A stretch of DNA of 64,000 bases from Petaurus breviceps papuanus (GCA_028583685.1 JAMXIF010001253.1:99586394-99650393); one strand, 5' to 3'. Shown: positions 12,108-23,060, numbered from the stretch's first letter. Made by a program: numbers and translations. Notes: generated by a model from the sequence alone, not told the origin.

Positions 12108-12281
12108 GTGGCGCCGAAGATCAAAGCTCTGATGATGGAGTCTGGTACGACTATGGTTGGATACCAGCCTCAGGGAGACAAAGCCAACTTCTTCCGGATG
12201 GTTATCTCAAACCCAGCAGCCACCAAGTCTGATATCGACTTCCTCATTGAGGAAATTGAAAGACTGGGACAGGATCTGTAA
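12108..12281 (+). CDS. GAD1: GAD1 terminal coding exon with stop codon
   Basis: This is the last coding exon, with 57 codons plus TAA. It starts [20 protein letters not shown] and ends with the GAD C-terminus [13 protein letters not shown]. The acceptor is CTACCACAAG followed by [16 protein letters not shown] assigns it to GAD1 rather than GAD2. The four exons together encode the last 155 residues of a protein of about 594 in human. No frameshift or premature stop was seen, so this is an intact functional gene end. The preceding intron is about 6.5 kb. Confidence 0.97.
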   Translation: MAPKIKALMMESGTTMVGYQPQGDKANFFRMVISNPAATKSDIDFLIEEIERLGQDL

Positions 12282-14040
12282 TAACCATCGGGCAAACCCT
12301 TTCTTGCTTTCATGAGGTGTTTTCCAGTTCTGCACCCATTTCTACAGAACACACTTCATGGAAGTTTCCTTTCTAAATGTTGCATTCTCCTATGGCACTC
12401 TAGAAACAAATCCCTATAAGTTGCTGAAAACACATAGGCCATTTTATTGAGGGAGAAAAAGTATATTACCGTGACACATATTGCTAAACCTTATTTAAGC
12501 CTGTTTATTGTAGTTAGCAGGAAACTAATAGGTCTTAAAAGAAATTGCAGCTGAAAAAATCTTTCCAGTATATATGTACAGTTATATATAACTATATATA
12601 TATATATGTATAGTGAGTAGGACCTTAGTAATAAGCAGCATGCTTTCCACTTTCATAGAGCCGATTCTTCCTTCAAAAATCACTGAGGAGGGGGTAACGT
12701 GCTGCAAACCAGCTTGCCAAATGAAAACAGCAAAGATTTTATAAAACTGTAGTTCTGTACATACAAAGGAAATTACTATTTAGCAGGACTTAATCTTACC
12801 CCCAATTATTCTCTCCTGCGTGACGAAAAGCCAGAGCTATAAGGAGCAAGAGAGGCTTTGTCACAGGATGCTAACATTTACAGGGCATTGACAGCACTCT
12901 TCATTAACTTTAATTTAATTATTAATTAATTAAAAATTAATTAATTAATTAACTTCATTAAGTAGAAACAAATGAGTTTAGCACCTACTTAAGAAGAATA
13001 ATTAGTCAAAATAGGAAGCTGTCAGATGACAGCAGCTCCCTCCCCCAGTCCATTCCCTGGTGATGACCTCACCAGTAGCAGCTTCTAGGTGTCCTGGAGT
13101 GTCTCCTCCCAAGGAATTCTGTGTCTTGAGACCTAAGTTCTTTCTCCAAAGGAGGTCTTCCTCCCACTCATCCTACCTGTCCCAGTAGAATTTGTCTTAC
13201 TGCTTGCCCCAGGCACAGGCATCTTGTGGTGCTTTCCCTGAGCTCCAAACTGCTAGTTGTGTCTCTGAGGAAGTCACCATTTGCTGCCCAGTTAGCCACA
13301 CCCTCTCCATTAGTGTTATCTGAGGGGAAGTAGTAGCACAATCCTTGTTAGCAGGTATATTCTCGATGTATTTTTAGAGATTGCTTTGTGTAGATTGTGT
13401 ATATTATTGTTAAATGACTTTGTGGGGTGGGGAAAGGAACACACATAATGATTTCAATAACTGTTCAATTGTAGGTACATGAAATATTTGCTTTATTTAT
13501 ATGCAGAGATTTACCATGTTAAGAGTTGTCTTGTATTTTCTTCCATTTGTAATGTATCTTATTTATATATTACTGAAGTAAGTTTGAAATAACGTTTATG
13601 GTATTTTAGTGTATTTGTGAGCCAAAGAGAAAAGAGTAAAATTTAGTGAAACTTGCATTTCTATTAGAGTGCCCTTAAAAAATCACTTATGGATCATTTT
13701 CCTGTCTAGAAAAGGAATTCTGATATTGTACCTAGAGTTGAGTATATTGAAACCCCTTTACTTCCATAGACTCTGCACTTTTGTTACCCTTACTGTTTGA
13801 CTGTGTGTCCAGTTTTCTGAATGCTTTTCTAGTGACTCCTGGCTAACAACCAGGCCCTTGTACCTTTGTAGTAGATCAGGACCAAGCTCTGTGACTAGTT
13901 TAGCTAAATTCTATGGCAACATTTCTGAAGATCCTTATGGATTCTAGAGGAGTGCTGACCAGGCTCACTGCTATTTTGCAGGAAGAACATTTTAGAGTAT
14001 ACATGAAAAAATGAATAAATAAAAATGTTCTCCTTGGAGA
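12282..14040 (+). other. GAD1: GAD1 3' untranslated region (inferred end)
   Basis: The sequence after the stop codon is AT-rich, has no recognisable SINE or LINE over about 1.75 kb, and reaches two overlapping AATAAA signals at 14014-14019 and 14018-14023, followed by a T/G-containing stretch. Absence of interspersed repeats contrasts with the introns and supports a constrained UTR. It contains an AT dinucleotide tract near 12575-12612 and a palindromic AATT-rich patch near 12903-12955. The exact cleavage site, and whether an earlier site is also used, cannot be decided here. Confidence 0.6.
14014..14023 (+). terminator. GAD1: Tandem AATAAA polyadenylation signals of GAD1
   Basis: Two overlapping AATAAA hexamers lie 1.73 kb after the stop codon, at the edge of a repeat-poor block. 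They are the best candidates for the distal GAD1 poly(A) signal; this is inferred from position and motif only. Confidence 0.5.
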
Positions 14041-14574
14041 ACTTGGACAGAATGGTTTGCCAGTTTCTCGTTTTAATTGAGAGAGATGTTTCCAATTGCA
14101 GTCACCTGGGACACCTGTGGATCATTTCAGTTCCCATTAGCTCACTGTGTGGCTAATTACCTGCATTTCACCCTCAATTGCTAAATCTCCATTCAATGTC
14201 AAACCAAAGTCCCAGAACCACCCAGGAGCTGCAAAATTTTATTGTGGTCAGTCATTAAAGTTTGTTGATTTCAATGTCTTAGAAAAGTTTTGCCCTCTTA
14301 TCCCATTTTCCAGTTTGCAGTTTGAGGCTTCCTTTCTTGGTGATTCTATGAAAGAAGCACAAAATGAAACAATTTGTCCTGTCCAGCTTGGGTTGGATGG
14401 TTCTAGTTTGCAGAGGTAACTTCCTCCCAGGAAATAATGACATAATTGTGAAGGAGTCCAGAAAAATAATGAATAAGATTTTGCTCAGAAGGGCTTTAAA
14501 AAACAGATTTTGAATTTATCCTACTACAAAATTCCAAAGATTTCTGGATATGTGCATGCAGCACCTCTAGATAA
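14041..14574. other. No feature recognised downstream of GAD1
   Basis: No repeat or coding similarity was recognised. This is the immediate 3' flank of GAD1. Confidence 0.5.
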
Positions 14575-14705
14575 GCAATTCTGCCTCAAACATTAGTTTT
14601 GTGACTGGATGTCATTTGACCTCTCTAGTTCGTCATCTGTAAAATGAGGGGTTTAGACCTAATGACCTCTAGGGTCTCTTACACTCCTAATTCTGTGACC
14701 CCATG
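14575..14705 (+). mobile_element. MIR-like 3' fragment
   Basis: TGTAAAATGAGGGGTTTAGA followed by AATGACCTCTAGGGTCTCTT, the 3' half of the marsupial MIR-type SINE. Confidence 0.65.
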
Positions 14706-14904
14706 AAACATTTGCATATAGTTCACTAAGCAGAGAAATGGAATTTTGTGATACTAAGAAAAATCTAAAGGCAAAGATGAATGTTCAGCTAAAGATATTT
14801 TCCCCAAATCTTAGCCAGAATCCATAAATTGTTGTGGTGTGATGGAAGGAACACAGAAGCATAACTTGAGACTCTACCCATTTTGACCCTACCTTTTAAC
14901 CTCT

Positions 14905-15065
14905 GTGTGGTCTTTGGCATATTGGAAAGAACTCTAGATTTGAGTGTTGAGGACTTGGGTTCAAATTCTGCTCCTTTCTGAATCTCAATCTCGTAATCTA
15001 TAAAATAAGAGAATTGGATTGGATGGCCTCTTTGGTCCCTTCTAGCTCAAAATTACTTTGATTCT
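14905..15065 (+). mobile_element. MIR/CORE-SINE-like element
   Basis: GGGTTCAAATTCTGCTCCTT and GGATGGCCTCTTTGGTCCCT in the expected order. Confidence 0.7.
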
Positions 15066-15110
15066 AGAATTGACATTTGCTGATTTTTAAATGTAATAGC
15101 AATTACATGA

Positions 15111-15357
15111 TCAGGCAGTGAAGTGGTACAGTGTATAGAGTGCAGTGTCTGGAGACAAGAAGACTCATCTTCCTGAGTTCAAAACTGACCTCAGACATTT
15201 ACTAGCTGTGTAACCCTGGGCAAGGCACTTAATCCTGTTTGTCTCAGTTTCCTCATCTATAAAATGAGCTAGAGGGGGAAACAGAGAACCACTGCAATAC
15301 CATTGCCAAGAAAATCACAAATGGGGTCACAAAGAGTTGGAAACGACTGAACAACAT
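15111..15357 (+). mobile_element. Mar1-like SINE
   Basis: CAGTGAAGTGGTACAGTGTA head, CCCTGGGCAAGGCACTTAAT core, GGGGTCACAAAGAGTTGGAA tail ending GACTGAACAAC. About 247 bp. Confidence 0.86.
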
Positions 15358-16122
15358 TAGGTGATACAATTAGCCTAGAAGGGAAGATATTGTTTAAGAC
15401 AGTACTTGTGGTAACTCCTGACTTCAGCACTTAGTAAAGACTGAGAGCCCATTCTGGAGTAAGTCTCTAGGATTAATTCTGTACTCTGAGACTTGAGGTT
15501 CAAGTTCAGGAGCCATTTGGACAGATATGCTTATCTGGGAGAAGAAAGTCAGTCGGTTCCCAATCCTGAACATTTAGTTTTGAGATTTTCCCCTTTGAAA
15601 GGAGCTGCCTCTCATCTATCTCAATTGTACTTCTCCAGGAGACTATTTTTGGCAACTTATCTAAGATGAATATAAGGTTCACTTCTCTATGTTCTTGTGC
15701 TTCTATAGTCTAAGTTATGGCAAGGTATACATGATATAGGTTTTCTGGTCCCTAAATCTGACTTCCATTAGGTACATGAATGGTCCTTCTTTCCTTCCCA
15801 AAAGTGGCTCTTTTCTCCCTTTCCCCCTGTAATGGGCATTGTTTTTGAGTGGTGATTTTCAGTCGGGAGAGAATCCCCATTGCTCTCTAATCCAATCCAT
15901 GAGTTTGGGAAAGGATAACTATTAAAGAAGGCTGAAAATGTCCAGTGTTTTTGCCATGGAGCTCTTCTTCAAAGCATTTAGGGTTAGCCCAATACTTCTG
16001 ACAGATAGGCATAGAGAATGCCAGGTACCGGAGGGAAGCTCAGAATTTTAGCGTAATGTGTTCAGGGCAAAACATGAAATTATTCAAGAAACAGACTGTT
16101 CTAACTTATTAGAAAACTTATT
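15358..16122. other. No feature recognised
   Basis: Intergenic sequence of mixed composition with no repeat family or coding signal that I can name. Confidence 0.45.
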
Positions 16123-16271
16123 TAGGGGCAGCCAGGTGGCACAGGGAGTAAGAACGCTGGCCCTGGAGTTGGGAGACCCTGGATCCAGCCTCAGATACTT
16201 AGCACCCACACAAAATAACTGGCCATGTAACCTTGAGCAAGTTACTTAACCCCAACTGTTTAAAAAAAAAA
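16123..16271 (+). mobile_element. WSINE1-like SINE intermediate between forms A and B
   Basis: Head GGGGCAGCCAGGTGGCACAG and tail core AACCTTGAGCAAGTTACTTA are form-B characters, while CACCCACACAAAATAACTGG is closer to form A. Flanked by exact 12-bp duplications AGAAAACTTATT at 16111-16122 and 16272-16283. Confidence 0.88.
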
Positions 16272-16283
16272 AGAAAACTTATT

Positions 16284-16854
16284 AGGAAGATGATGATAAG
16301 CAATGAAATTTTAATTTTTAAATAATACCTTTTAAATGCCACCAAAATGGTTCTCTACAAACCCTCTAGGGATTCATACTTTTCACAACAAAAGAGTAGT
16401 TCTTCATCTTCACTAAAAAGATATTGATGGCCCCAATTCCTCCTTTTTCTTCTTCTCCTTTCCCTTCCCCTCCTCTTCACAGAATGAAGGTAATGGGTAA
16501 CTGGGGCGGGGGAGGGGAAGAAACTACCTAAAAGTGGACAGGGAAAAAGGGAAGGGCACCCAAAAGGGGATGTGAGGGATCTGAGAAAGCTTGGCTCACT
16601 TTACAATTTTGTTTTCCTATAGTTGAATCTCTGGTAAATAAGCAATCTCCTTATAGTCCAGCTGAATTCTCATAGACCTAGAATTTGGCTATGAATCTCA
16701 AAATCAATGGGAATTCCAGGAACAGGGCTATATTTGAGAGAGGCCACAAAGAGCACAGGGTGACTGGAAGTTTGCCCAAGGGTGGCAACATTGGTGGGAT
16801 ACACTTCCATCCAGTGGTGGTCCTCTGGTTCAGCAGTAATGTTAGCACCTTCCA
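16284..16854. other. No feature recognised; CT-rich then GA-rich patch
   Basis: About 16430-16565 switches from pyrimidine-rich to purine-rich sequence. Nothing else is recognisable. Confidence 0.45.
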
Positions 16855-17035
16855 ATGGTAGAAATAGTGATGAATTTGGACTCATAGAACCTAAGTTCAA
16901 ATCCCAGCTCTGCCATTTACTGTGTAGAACTTAGAGCAAGTCACCAAATCATTCTGGCCTTCAGTTTCTTCATCTTAAATAAGGGGGTTAAACTAAATTA
17001 TCTCTAATATGTCTTCTAGCTCTAGAAGATACTAT
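16855..17035 (+). mobile_element. MIR/CORE-SINE-like element
   Basis: AAGTTCAAATCCCAGCTCTG, CAGTTTCTTCATCTTAAATA and the 3' CTTCTAGCTCTAGAAG block in order. The SINE at 17052 inserted at its 3' end. Confidence 0.72.
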
Positions 17036-17051
17036 GATGGGAGGCTTTTCT

Positions 17052-17253
17052 GTTTTGTTTTTGTTTGCTTTTTTGGAGGGCAATTGGGGTTAAGTGACTT
17101 GCCCAAGGTCACACGGCTAGTTTTTGTGTTAAGTGTCTGAGGCCGGATTTGAACTCAGGTCCTCCTGACTCCAGGGCTGGTGCTCTATTCACTGCACTAC
17201 CTAGCCGCCCCATGTTTTTTGTTTTGTTTTGTGTTTGGGTTTTTTTTTTTTTT
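17052..17253 (-). mobile_element. WSINE1-like SINE, form A, with A-rich tracts at both ends
   Basis: A form-A body (17075-17212, minus strand) has T-rich sequence on the left (its tail) and a second T-rich stretch to the right of its head (17213-17253). Exact 16-bp duplications GATGGGAGGCTTTTCT at 17036-17051 and 17254-17269 enclose both tracts, so the whole segment inserted as one unit. Confidence 0.85.
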
Positions 17254-17450
17254 GATGGGAGGCTTTTCTACATTCCAAGAAAGTTTTCTGTGGCCTGGCC
17301 CTGCCTCTCTCCTTCCTCTGGTGGGGGAATAGCAGTTTCTTGGGGTCCTCATCTCTCTGACATGGGGTATTGTTTCCTAAAGTCTGAAGTTTCTCCCTGG
17401 TGCCTATCTTCCCACTGTTCTCTCCACATTGCTATTTCCTCCAAGTCCCA

Positions 17451-17468
17451 AAAGAATTTCTAGTTCAG
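17451..17468. repeat. Target site copy 1 of 3
   Basis: AAAGAATTTCTAGTTCAG. The same 18 bp occur at 20299-20316 and 21288-21305. They flank two successive HAL1-like insertions. Confidence 0.95.
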
Positions 17469-18185
17469 GGGGATAGAGTCAAGATGACGGAGTAGAAACA
17501 GGACTTCCACTTCCACCTCCTCCAATTCATGTAAAAGGTGACTCTAAACAAACTCTGGAGCTACAGAACTCACAAAATGACACAAAGAAGGTAACCTCCC
17601 ACTGAGGACAGCCTGACAGTCTGGCAGGAAGCAGCCAGCGCAGCGTGTTGGGAGCCTGGCATAGTCCTGTACAAGCCAGAGGTTTTAGCCTCAGGGTAGC
17701 CACCAGACGCCAGGTAGAGGGACTTCAAATCACCAGCTGCTGTGGCAGTTTCCAGAATTATCAACCCATAGATGCTAAGGACAAAGTGAGAGGTCAGTGC
17801 AGTGTGGACTTTGTGAACCAGGAGTTCAGGAGTGTGATCAAGCCTTTACCCCCTGAAGGAAGAAGCGGCTGAGGCCTTGTGGCCATGCAGCCACTGCCAC
17901 ATGGCTGCTTCAGAGCTCCAGGCCTACAGAGTGTAGGGGGACCAAGCAACCAGTCTGAGGAGTAATTGCTCTTGCTTTAACCTGCTTGGATCTGGATTGC
18001 AGTCTAGGGTGAAGGTCCTGGGGTGCTCCAGCAGTTTGCCAGAGTGTGTGGAGGCTTCAGAGAAGGCACCAAACTAATATCTCCAGCAGCTGAGAAAGCC
18101 CCAGCTATTGGGACAAAGCTCCCTCTTCTGGTAGCAGAGTTCTACTGTGGCAAAAAGCTCAAAAGTCTAATAATTGAGTGGCAAC

Positions 18186-19215
18186 ATGAGCAAACAAGGT
18201 AAGCAAGGCAAACACAGCAGTCAGACTCTGGATTCCTTTTATGGGGACAAAAAGGATCAGGGCATGGAACAGGAGGAAGACAGTGAAGTCAGAACTCCTG
18301 CACCTGAAGCTTCCAAGAAAAGAATAAGCTGCTTACAGGCCATAGAGGAGCTTAAGAAGGATTTTGAAAACCAAATAAGAGAAGTGGAGGAAAAAATGGG
18401 AAGAGAAATGAGAAATATGCAAGAAAATTACAAAATGAGAGTCAACAACCTGACTGAAGAAAATAACACCTTAAAAAATAGACTAACTCAAATGGCAAAA
18501 GAGGCCCAAAAAGCCAATGAGGAGAAGAATGCCTTAAAAAGCTAAATCTGCCAGATGGAAAAAGAATCTCAAAAGCTCACTGAAGAGAATCATTCCTTCA
18601 CAATTAGATTGGAGCAAATGGAAGCTAGTGACTTTATGAGAAATCAAGATTCTATTAAAAAGATCCAAACAAATTAAAAAATAGAAGGCAATGTGAAATA
18701 TCTCATTGGAAAAACCACTGACCTGGAAAACAGATCCAGGAGAGAGAATTTAAAAATTATTGGACTACCTGAAAGCCATGATCAAGAAAAGAACCTAGAA
18801 ATCATCCTTCAAGAAATTCTCGAGGAAAATTGCCCTGAGGTTTTAGAAACAGAGGGCAAAATAGAGGTTGAAAGAATCCACTGATCACCTCCTGAAAAAT
18901 ATCCCAAAAAGAAAAGTCCTAGGAATATTATAGCCAGGTTCCAGAATACCCAGATCAAGGAGAAAATATCACAAGCAGCCAAGAAGAAACAATTTGAATA
19001 TTGTGGAAACACAATCAGGATAACACAGGATCTGGAAGCTTCTACACTGAGGGATCGAAGGGCTTAGAATATGATATTCTGGAGGTCAAAGTAGCTGGGA
19101 TTAAAACCAAGAATCACCTATCCAGCAAAACTGAGTATCATGTTTCAGAGGGAAATATGATCATTCAATGGAATAGAGGACTTTCAAGCATTCTTGAAGA
19201 AAAAACCAGAGTTGA
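18186..19215 (+). pseudogene. ORF1 relic of the HAL1-like element
   Basis: The translated relic begins MSKQGKQGKHSSQTLDSFYG. A long heptad-rich coiled coil covers about residues 45-160, followed by the RRM-like NRSRRENLKIIGLPES and the C-terminal RFQNTQIKEKISQAAKKKQ and RITQDLEASTLRDRR motifs seen in L1 ORF1p. Beyond the last motif the sequence does not follow the usual L1 ORF1 C-terminus but reads KTKNHLSSKTEYHVSEG and SSILEEKTRVE; the same ending is found in the copy at 23546-26861. Three in-frame stops at least, so non-functional. Confidence 0.75.
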
Positions 19216-19401
19216 ATAGAAAATTTGACATTCAGATACAAGAAGCAAGAGAAGCATGAGAAGGTAAACAGGAAAAACAAATCATAAGGAACTTATCAAA
19301 GTTCAACTACTTACATTCCTACATGGAAAAAAGATCATTTTAATTTATGAAACTTTTCTCAGTATGAGAATAGTTGGAGGGAATAGAAATGTGTGTGTGT
19401 G

Positions 19402-19465
<64 letters not shown>
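19402..19465. repeat. (GATA)n microsatellite
   Basis: Pure GATA run inside the 3'UTR of the HAL1-like element, followed by CATA/TATG-rich sequence to about 19560. Confidence 0.95.
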
Positions 19466-20316
19466 CACACATACATACATACATATATATGTCTATATAG
19501 GAGGTTATATGAGTGTATGAATATATATGTGAGTATGTGTATATATGTGTACAGGTATACATAGACAGTAGGCACAGGACCAGTTGAATAGGAAGGGATG
19601 ATACTTAAATGGTGAAATTAAGAAGTGAGAGAGGAATATAATGAGAGGAGATGGGGAGAGATAGAATGGAGTAAATTATCTCATATAGAAGAAGCAAGAG
19701 AACACTGCTACAATGGAGGGGAAGAACAGGAAGGCAAAAGGGAATGAGTCAACCTTATTCTCAATGAATTTGGCTTAGGGAAGGAATGACATACATACTA
19801 AATAGGGTATCTCACCCTACAGGAGTGTAGGGGGGAAGGGAATGAGAGGGGGGATGATGGAAGGGAGGGCAGGCTGGGGGAGAGGGAAGTTGGAAGCACA
19901 CATTTTTGAAAAGGGACAGGATCAAAGTAGAGAACAGAAAAAGTGGGGGGTGGGATGGGATGGAGGGAAATACAGTCTTTCACAATATATCCACTATGGA
20001 AATATTTTGCATAGCTACACATGTGCAACTTATATTGAATTGCTTATCTTCCCAGTAAAGGTGGGTGATGAGGGAGATAGGAAAAGAATCTGGAATTCAA
20101 AGGTTTAAAATCAAATGTTTAAAATATATATGTTATTATTATTATTATTTTACATGCAACTGGGAAATAAGATATACAGGCATTGGGGCATAGATATCCA
20201 CCATGCCCTACTGGAAAAAAAATGGGGAGAAAATTTGTAACTCAAAATCCTGTGGAAATGAATGATATAAACTAAAAAAATAAAATAAACTACAGAAAAA
20301 AGAATTTCTAGTTCAG

Positions 20317-21287
20317 AAATCATAAGGAACTTATTAAAGTCAAACTATTCACATTCCTACACAGAAAAACAATAATTGTAACTCAATTGAAGGGAATATG
20401 TGTGTGTGTGTGTGTGTGTATATATATAGGAGGGTATATGTGTATATAAATATGTGAGTGTGAGCATATGTATGTTCATGTATACATAGACAGAGGGCAC
20501 ATGATGAGTTGAATATGAAGGGATGATATCTAAAAAATAAAATTAAGATGTGAGAGAGGAATTTGTTGGGAGAAGGAGAAAGGAAGAGATAAATTAGGGT
20601 AAATTATGTCATATAAAAGAGGCAAGAGAAAACTGTTACAATGAAGGGGAAGAGCAGGATGGTGAAAGGGAATGAGACAACATGATTCTCATTGAATTTG
20701 GCTTAAGGAGGGAATAACATACACACTCAATTGGGTATTTTATCCTACAGGAAAATAGGAGGGTAGGGGACAAGAGGGGGGATGATAGAAGGGAGGGCAG
20801 ATTGGGGGAGAAGGTAGTTAGAAGCAAACATTTTTGAAAAGGGATAGGGTCAAAGGAGAAAATACAATAAGTGGGGGGTGGGATAGGATGGAGGAAATAT
20901 AGTTAGACTTTCACAATATAACTACTATGGAAATTATTTGGGGTAACTACACATGTACAACCTATATTGAGTTGCTTATATTCCCAGTGGGGGTGGGTGA
21001 GGAAGAAAGAAGGGAAAAAATCTGGAACTCAAGTTTTAAAAACAAATGTTTAAAGATTTGTTTTTTACATGTAACTGGGAAATAAGATATACAGGTACTG
21101 AGTTATAGAAACCCATCTTGCCCTACTAGAAAGTTAGGGAGGTGATGGGGGAGGATATAAAAGAGAATAGATTGGGGGAAGGGGTATTCAGTAGGCTTGG
21201 GTGGGGAGAAGATGGGGAGAAAAAAATTGTAACTCAAAATCTTGTGGAAATGAATGTTGAAAACCAAAAATTAATTAATTGATTTTT
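20317..21287 (+). mobile_element. 5'-truncated second HAL1-like element at the same target site
   Basis: Starts AAATCATAAGGAACTTATTA, equivalent to about 19277 of the upstream copy, and runs through the 3'UTR to an A-rich end. It is flanked by copies 2 and 3 of AAAGAATTTCTAGTTCAG. It differs from the upstream copy by many substitutions and length differences, including an extra block near 21130-21210, so it is not a simple duplicate. Confidence 0.82.
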
Positions 21288-21329
21288 AAAGAATTTCTAG
21301 TTCAGTTTCATATGTAAAAAGTGCCCAAG

Positions 21330-21535
21330 AAATGAATTGCCCTATTACTCTGCTCACATCACTGCAACTTTCCAGTCCAAAATACTCCTCCTTTGTATAT
21401 GTGCTGTCTTCTCATATTAGAACATAAGCACCTTGAGGGCAGGAACTTTCTTGCTTTTTGTATCTGCATACCAGGTTTAGCACAATGCCTGGCACATAGT
21501 AACGGATTAATAAATCTTTTTTTTTGTTCATTCAT
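21330..21535 (+). mobile_element. L2 3'-end fragment
   Basis: AAGCACCTTGAGGGCAGGAA and CAATGCCTGGCACATAGTAA followed by a terminal short-repeat-like end, characteristic of LINE2 3' ends. Confidence 0.8.
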
Positions 21536-22332
21536 TCATGTTTACCTTGAATCTCCCTAAAAAAGGTATACAATAATGAAAGAGGAACCTCTGAGGTCTT
21601 CTTCCTATTCAAGGTATGCTAAGGAACCAGATTTTTTTTAACACAGAAAGTACTTTGGGTTCTTTGGAACAGCCTTGCCTTTTAATCTTATAATCTCTAT
21701 CATTATTATGGGAAGCAAGTTGCTGTAATCTCTTATTTCCAGGCTGCATTATAATGACCTCCAGACAACAAAATGCCCATATATAATTCCTGTAAGTAAA
21801 TCATGCTTAAACAGTGTTAGAGAGATTCTCTTCTTATTCCTTTCTTCTCCCCAGGGTAACCTTGAGAACGAACAAAGTAAAAAAAAAAATCCTCACTATC
21901 TTGGTTTTGAGGCTTTAGGGATAAACAGATAAAAGAAGGATAAAGTACAAAGTGAGGGAGTTATTTGAGGAAAGTCAGATGTCTAATGCTCTTGGGCAGG
22001 GCGGCTCCATTACAATCTAATACCAGACAGAACTAGTTAGACTGTAGTTCCAGACTCAAAAGGGAAGAATAGCCTTTGTTCCTTGCCTATTTGCACTGGT
22101 TCAGAGGTGAACCATTTCTGGTTTCCCCAGAGAGAAAGTGAAATGTTCTCTTGGAACAGAGAAAGAGAAAGGTAATTTCTTTTACTTTAACTATAAAAGT
22201 TATTTTAAGTGCTTCCCCCAAACCAGAGAACTTCTTTGTGCTTTAACCTGTCCTAGACTAACCCAATAAGCCTCTGGAACTGAACTCTTTCCCTTAAATC
22301 AATGAACTCAGCCTAGCAGTAAATTTCTTCTT
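21536..22332. other. No feature recognised
   Basis: Mixed intergenic sequence. No coding signal or nameable repeat was found. Confidence 0.45.
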
Positions 22333-23060
22333 GTTGTTCAGTCATGTCCTATTCTTCATGACCCTATGGACTATACGCCAAGTCCTTCTACCCCCACTAT
22401 CTTTTGAAGTCTATCCAAGTTGATGTTCATTGTTTCTATGACACCATCTATCCATCTCATCCTCTGCCATCCCCTTTTTCCTTTTGCCTTCAATCTTTCC
22501 CAACATCAGCATCTTTTCCAATGAGTCCCATCCTCTCATTATGTGGCCAAAATATTTAAGTTTCAGCTTAAATAAAACTATATGGAGTATTTGACTTTCC
22601 AGTGAATAGCCTTAATTAATTTCTTTAAGTATTGACTGATTTGACCTCCTTGCTGTCCAAGGCACTTTCTTTTTTTTTTTTTTTTTTNNNNNNNNNNNNN
22701 NNNNNNNNNNNNNNNNNNNNNNNNNNNNNNNNNNNNNNNNNNNNNNNNNNNNNNNNNNNNNNNNNNNNNNNNNNNNNNNNNNNNNNNTTCTTTTTTTTTT
22801 TTTTTTTTAAGCAATTGGGGTTAAGTAACTTGCTCAAGGTTACACGGCCAGTTATTTCTGGGTGTGGTGCTGAGTGTCTGAGCCCGGGATTCGAGCTCCA
22901 GGTCGTCCCAACACTGGAACCGGTGCTCTTACTCGCTGAGCCACCTGGCCGCCCCTCCAAGGCACTTTCAAAAGTCTTCTCCAGCACCACAATTTGAAAG
23001 CATCAATTCTGTGGTGCTCAGTTTTCCTTGGAGTCCAACTCTCAAAACCGTGCATTGTAA
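22333..23060 (-). mobile_element. BovB-type RTE LINE 3' fragment with nested SINE
   Basis: Minus-strand translation includes HRIDAFKLWCWRRLLKVPW, LKYFGH and SLEKMLMLGKIEG, the C-terminal part of the BovB reverse transcriptase protein as known in ruminants. The left end on the plus strand, TTGTTCAGTCATGTCC, is the reverse complement of the family's 3' tail. It is 5'-truncated and interrupted at 22670-22955 by a SINE. BovB spread among vertebrates by horizontal transfer is established; whether this copy belongs to a recently acquired lineage cannot be told here. Confidence 0.85.
22670..22955 (-). mobile_element. WSINE1-like SINE, form B, with 100-N gap in its tail side
   Basis: Exact 14-bp duplications TCCAAGGCACTTTC lie at 22656-22669 and 22956-22969. 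The visible unit (about 22808-22955) is a right-arm-type form-B monomer. The tail side is a T-run broken by exactly 100 N (22688-22787), so real tail length and any extra arm are hidden. Confidence 0.88.

Larger units (their letters stand above)
17469..20298 (+). mobile_element. Full-length HAL1-like element (L1-derived, ORF1 only)
   Basis: About 2.83 kb between perfect 18-bp target duplications. The 5' end reads GGGATAGAGTCAAGATGACG, the L1-type start, followed by a 0.7-kb 5'UTR. An ORF1 relic starts at ATG 18186 (MSKQGKQGKHSSQTLDSFYG) and shows a coiled coil (EELKKDFENQIREVEEKMGR) and the L1 ORF1p block ENRSRRENLKIIGLPESHD. It has in-frame stops, for example at 18543-18545, and resumes to about 19215. 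There is no endonuclease or reverse transcriptase: a 3'UTR with a (GATA)n tract follows directly. Half-L1 (HAL1) elements of this plan are known in mammals; mobilisation in trans by L1 is inferred. A second copy of similar length at 23546-26861 argues against a chance internal deletion. Confidence 0.82.

Noticed and set aside
19402-19465. Regular array that might suggest CRISPR or satellite
   Set aside because: A plain GATA microsatellite in an L1-type 3'UTR; the window is vertebrate DNA.
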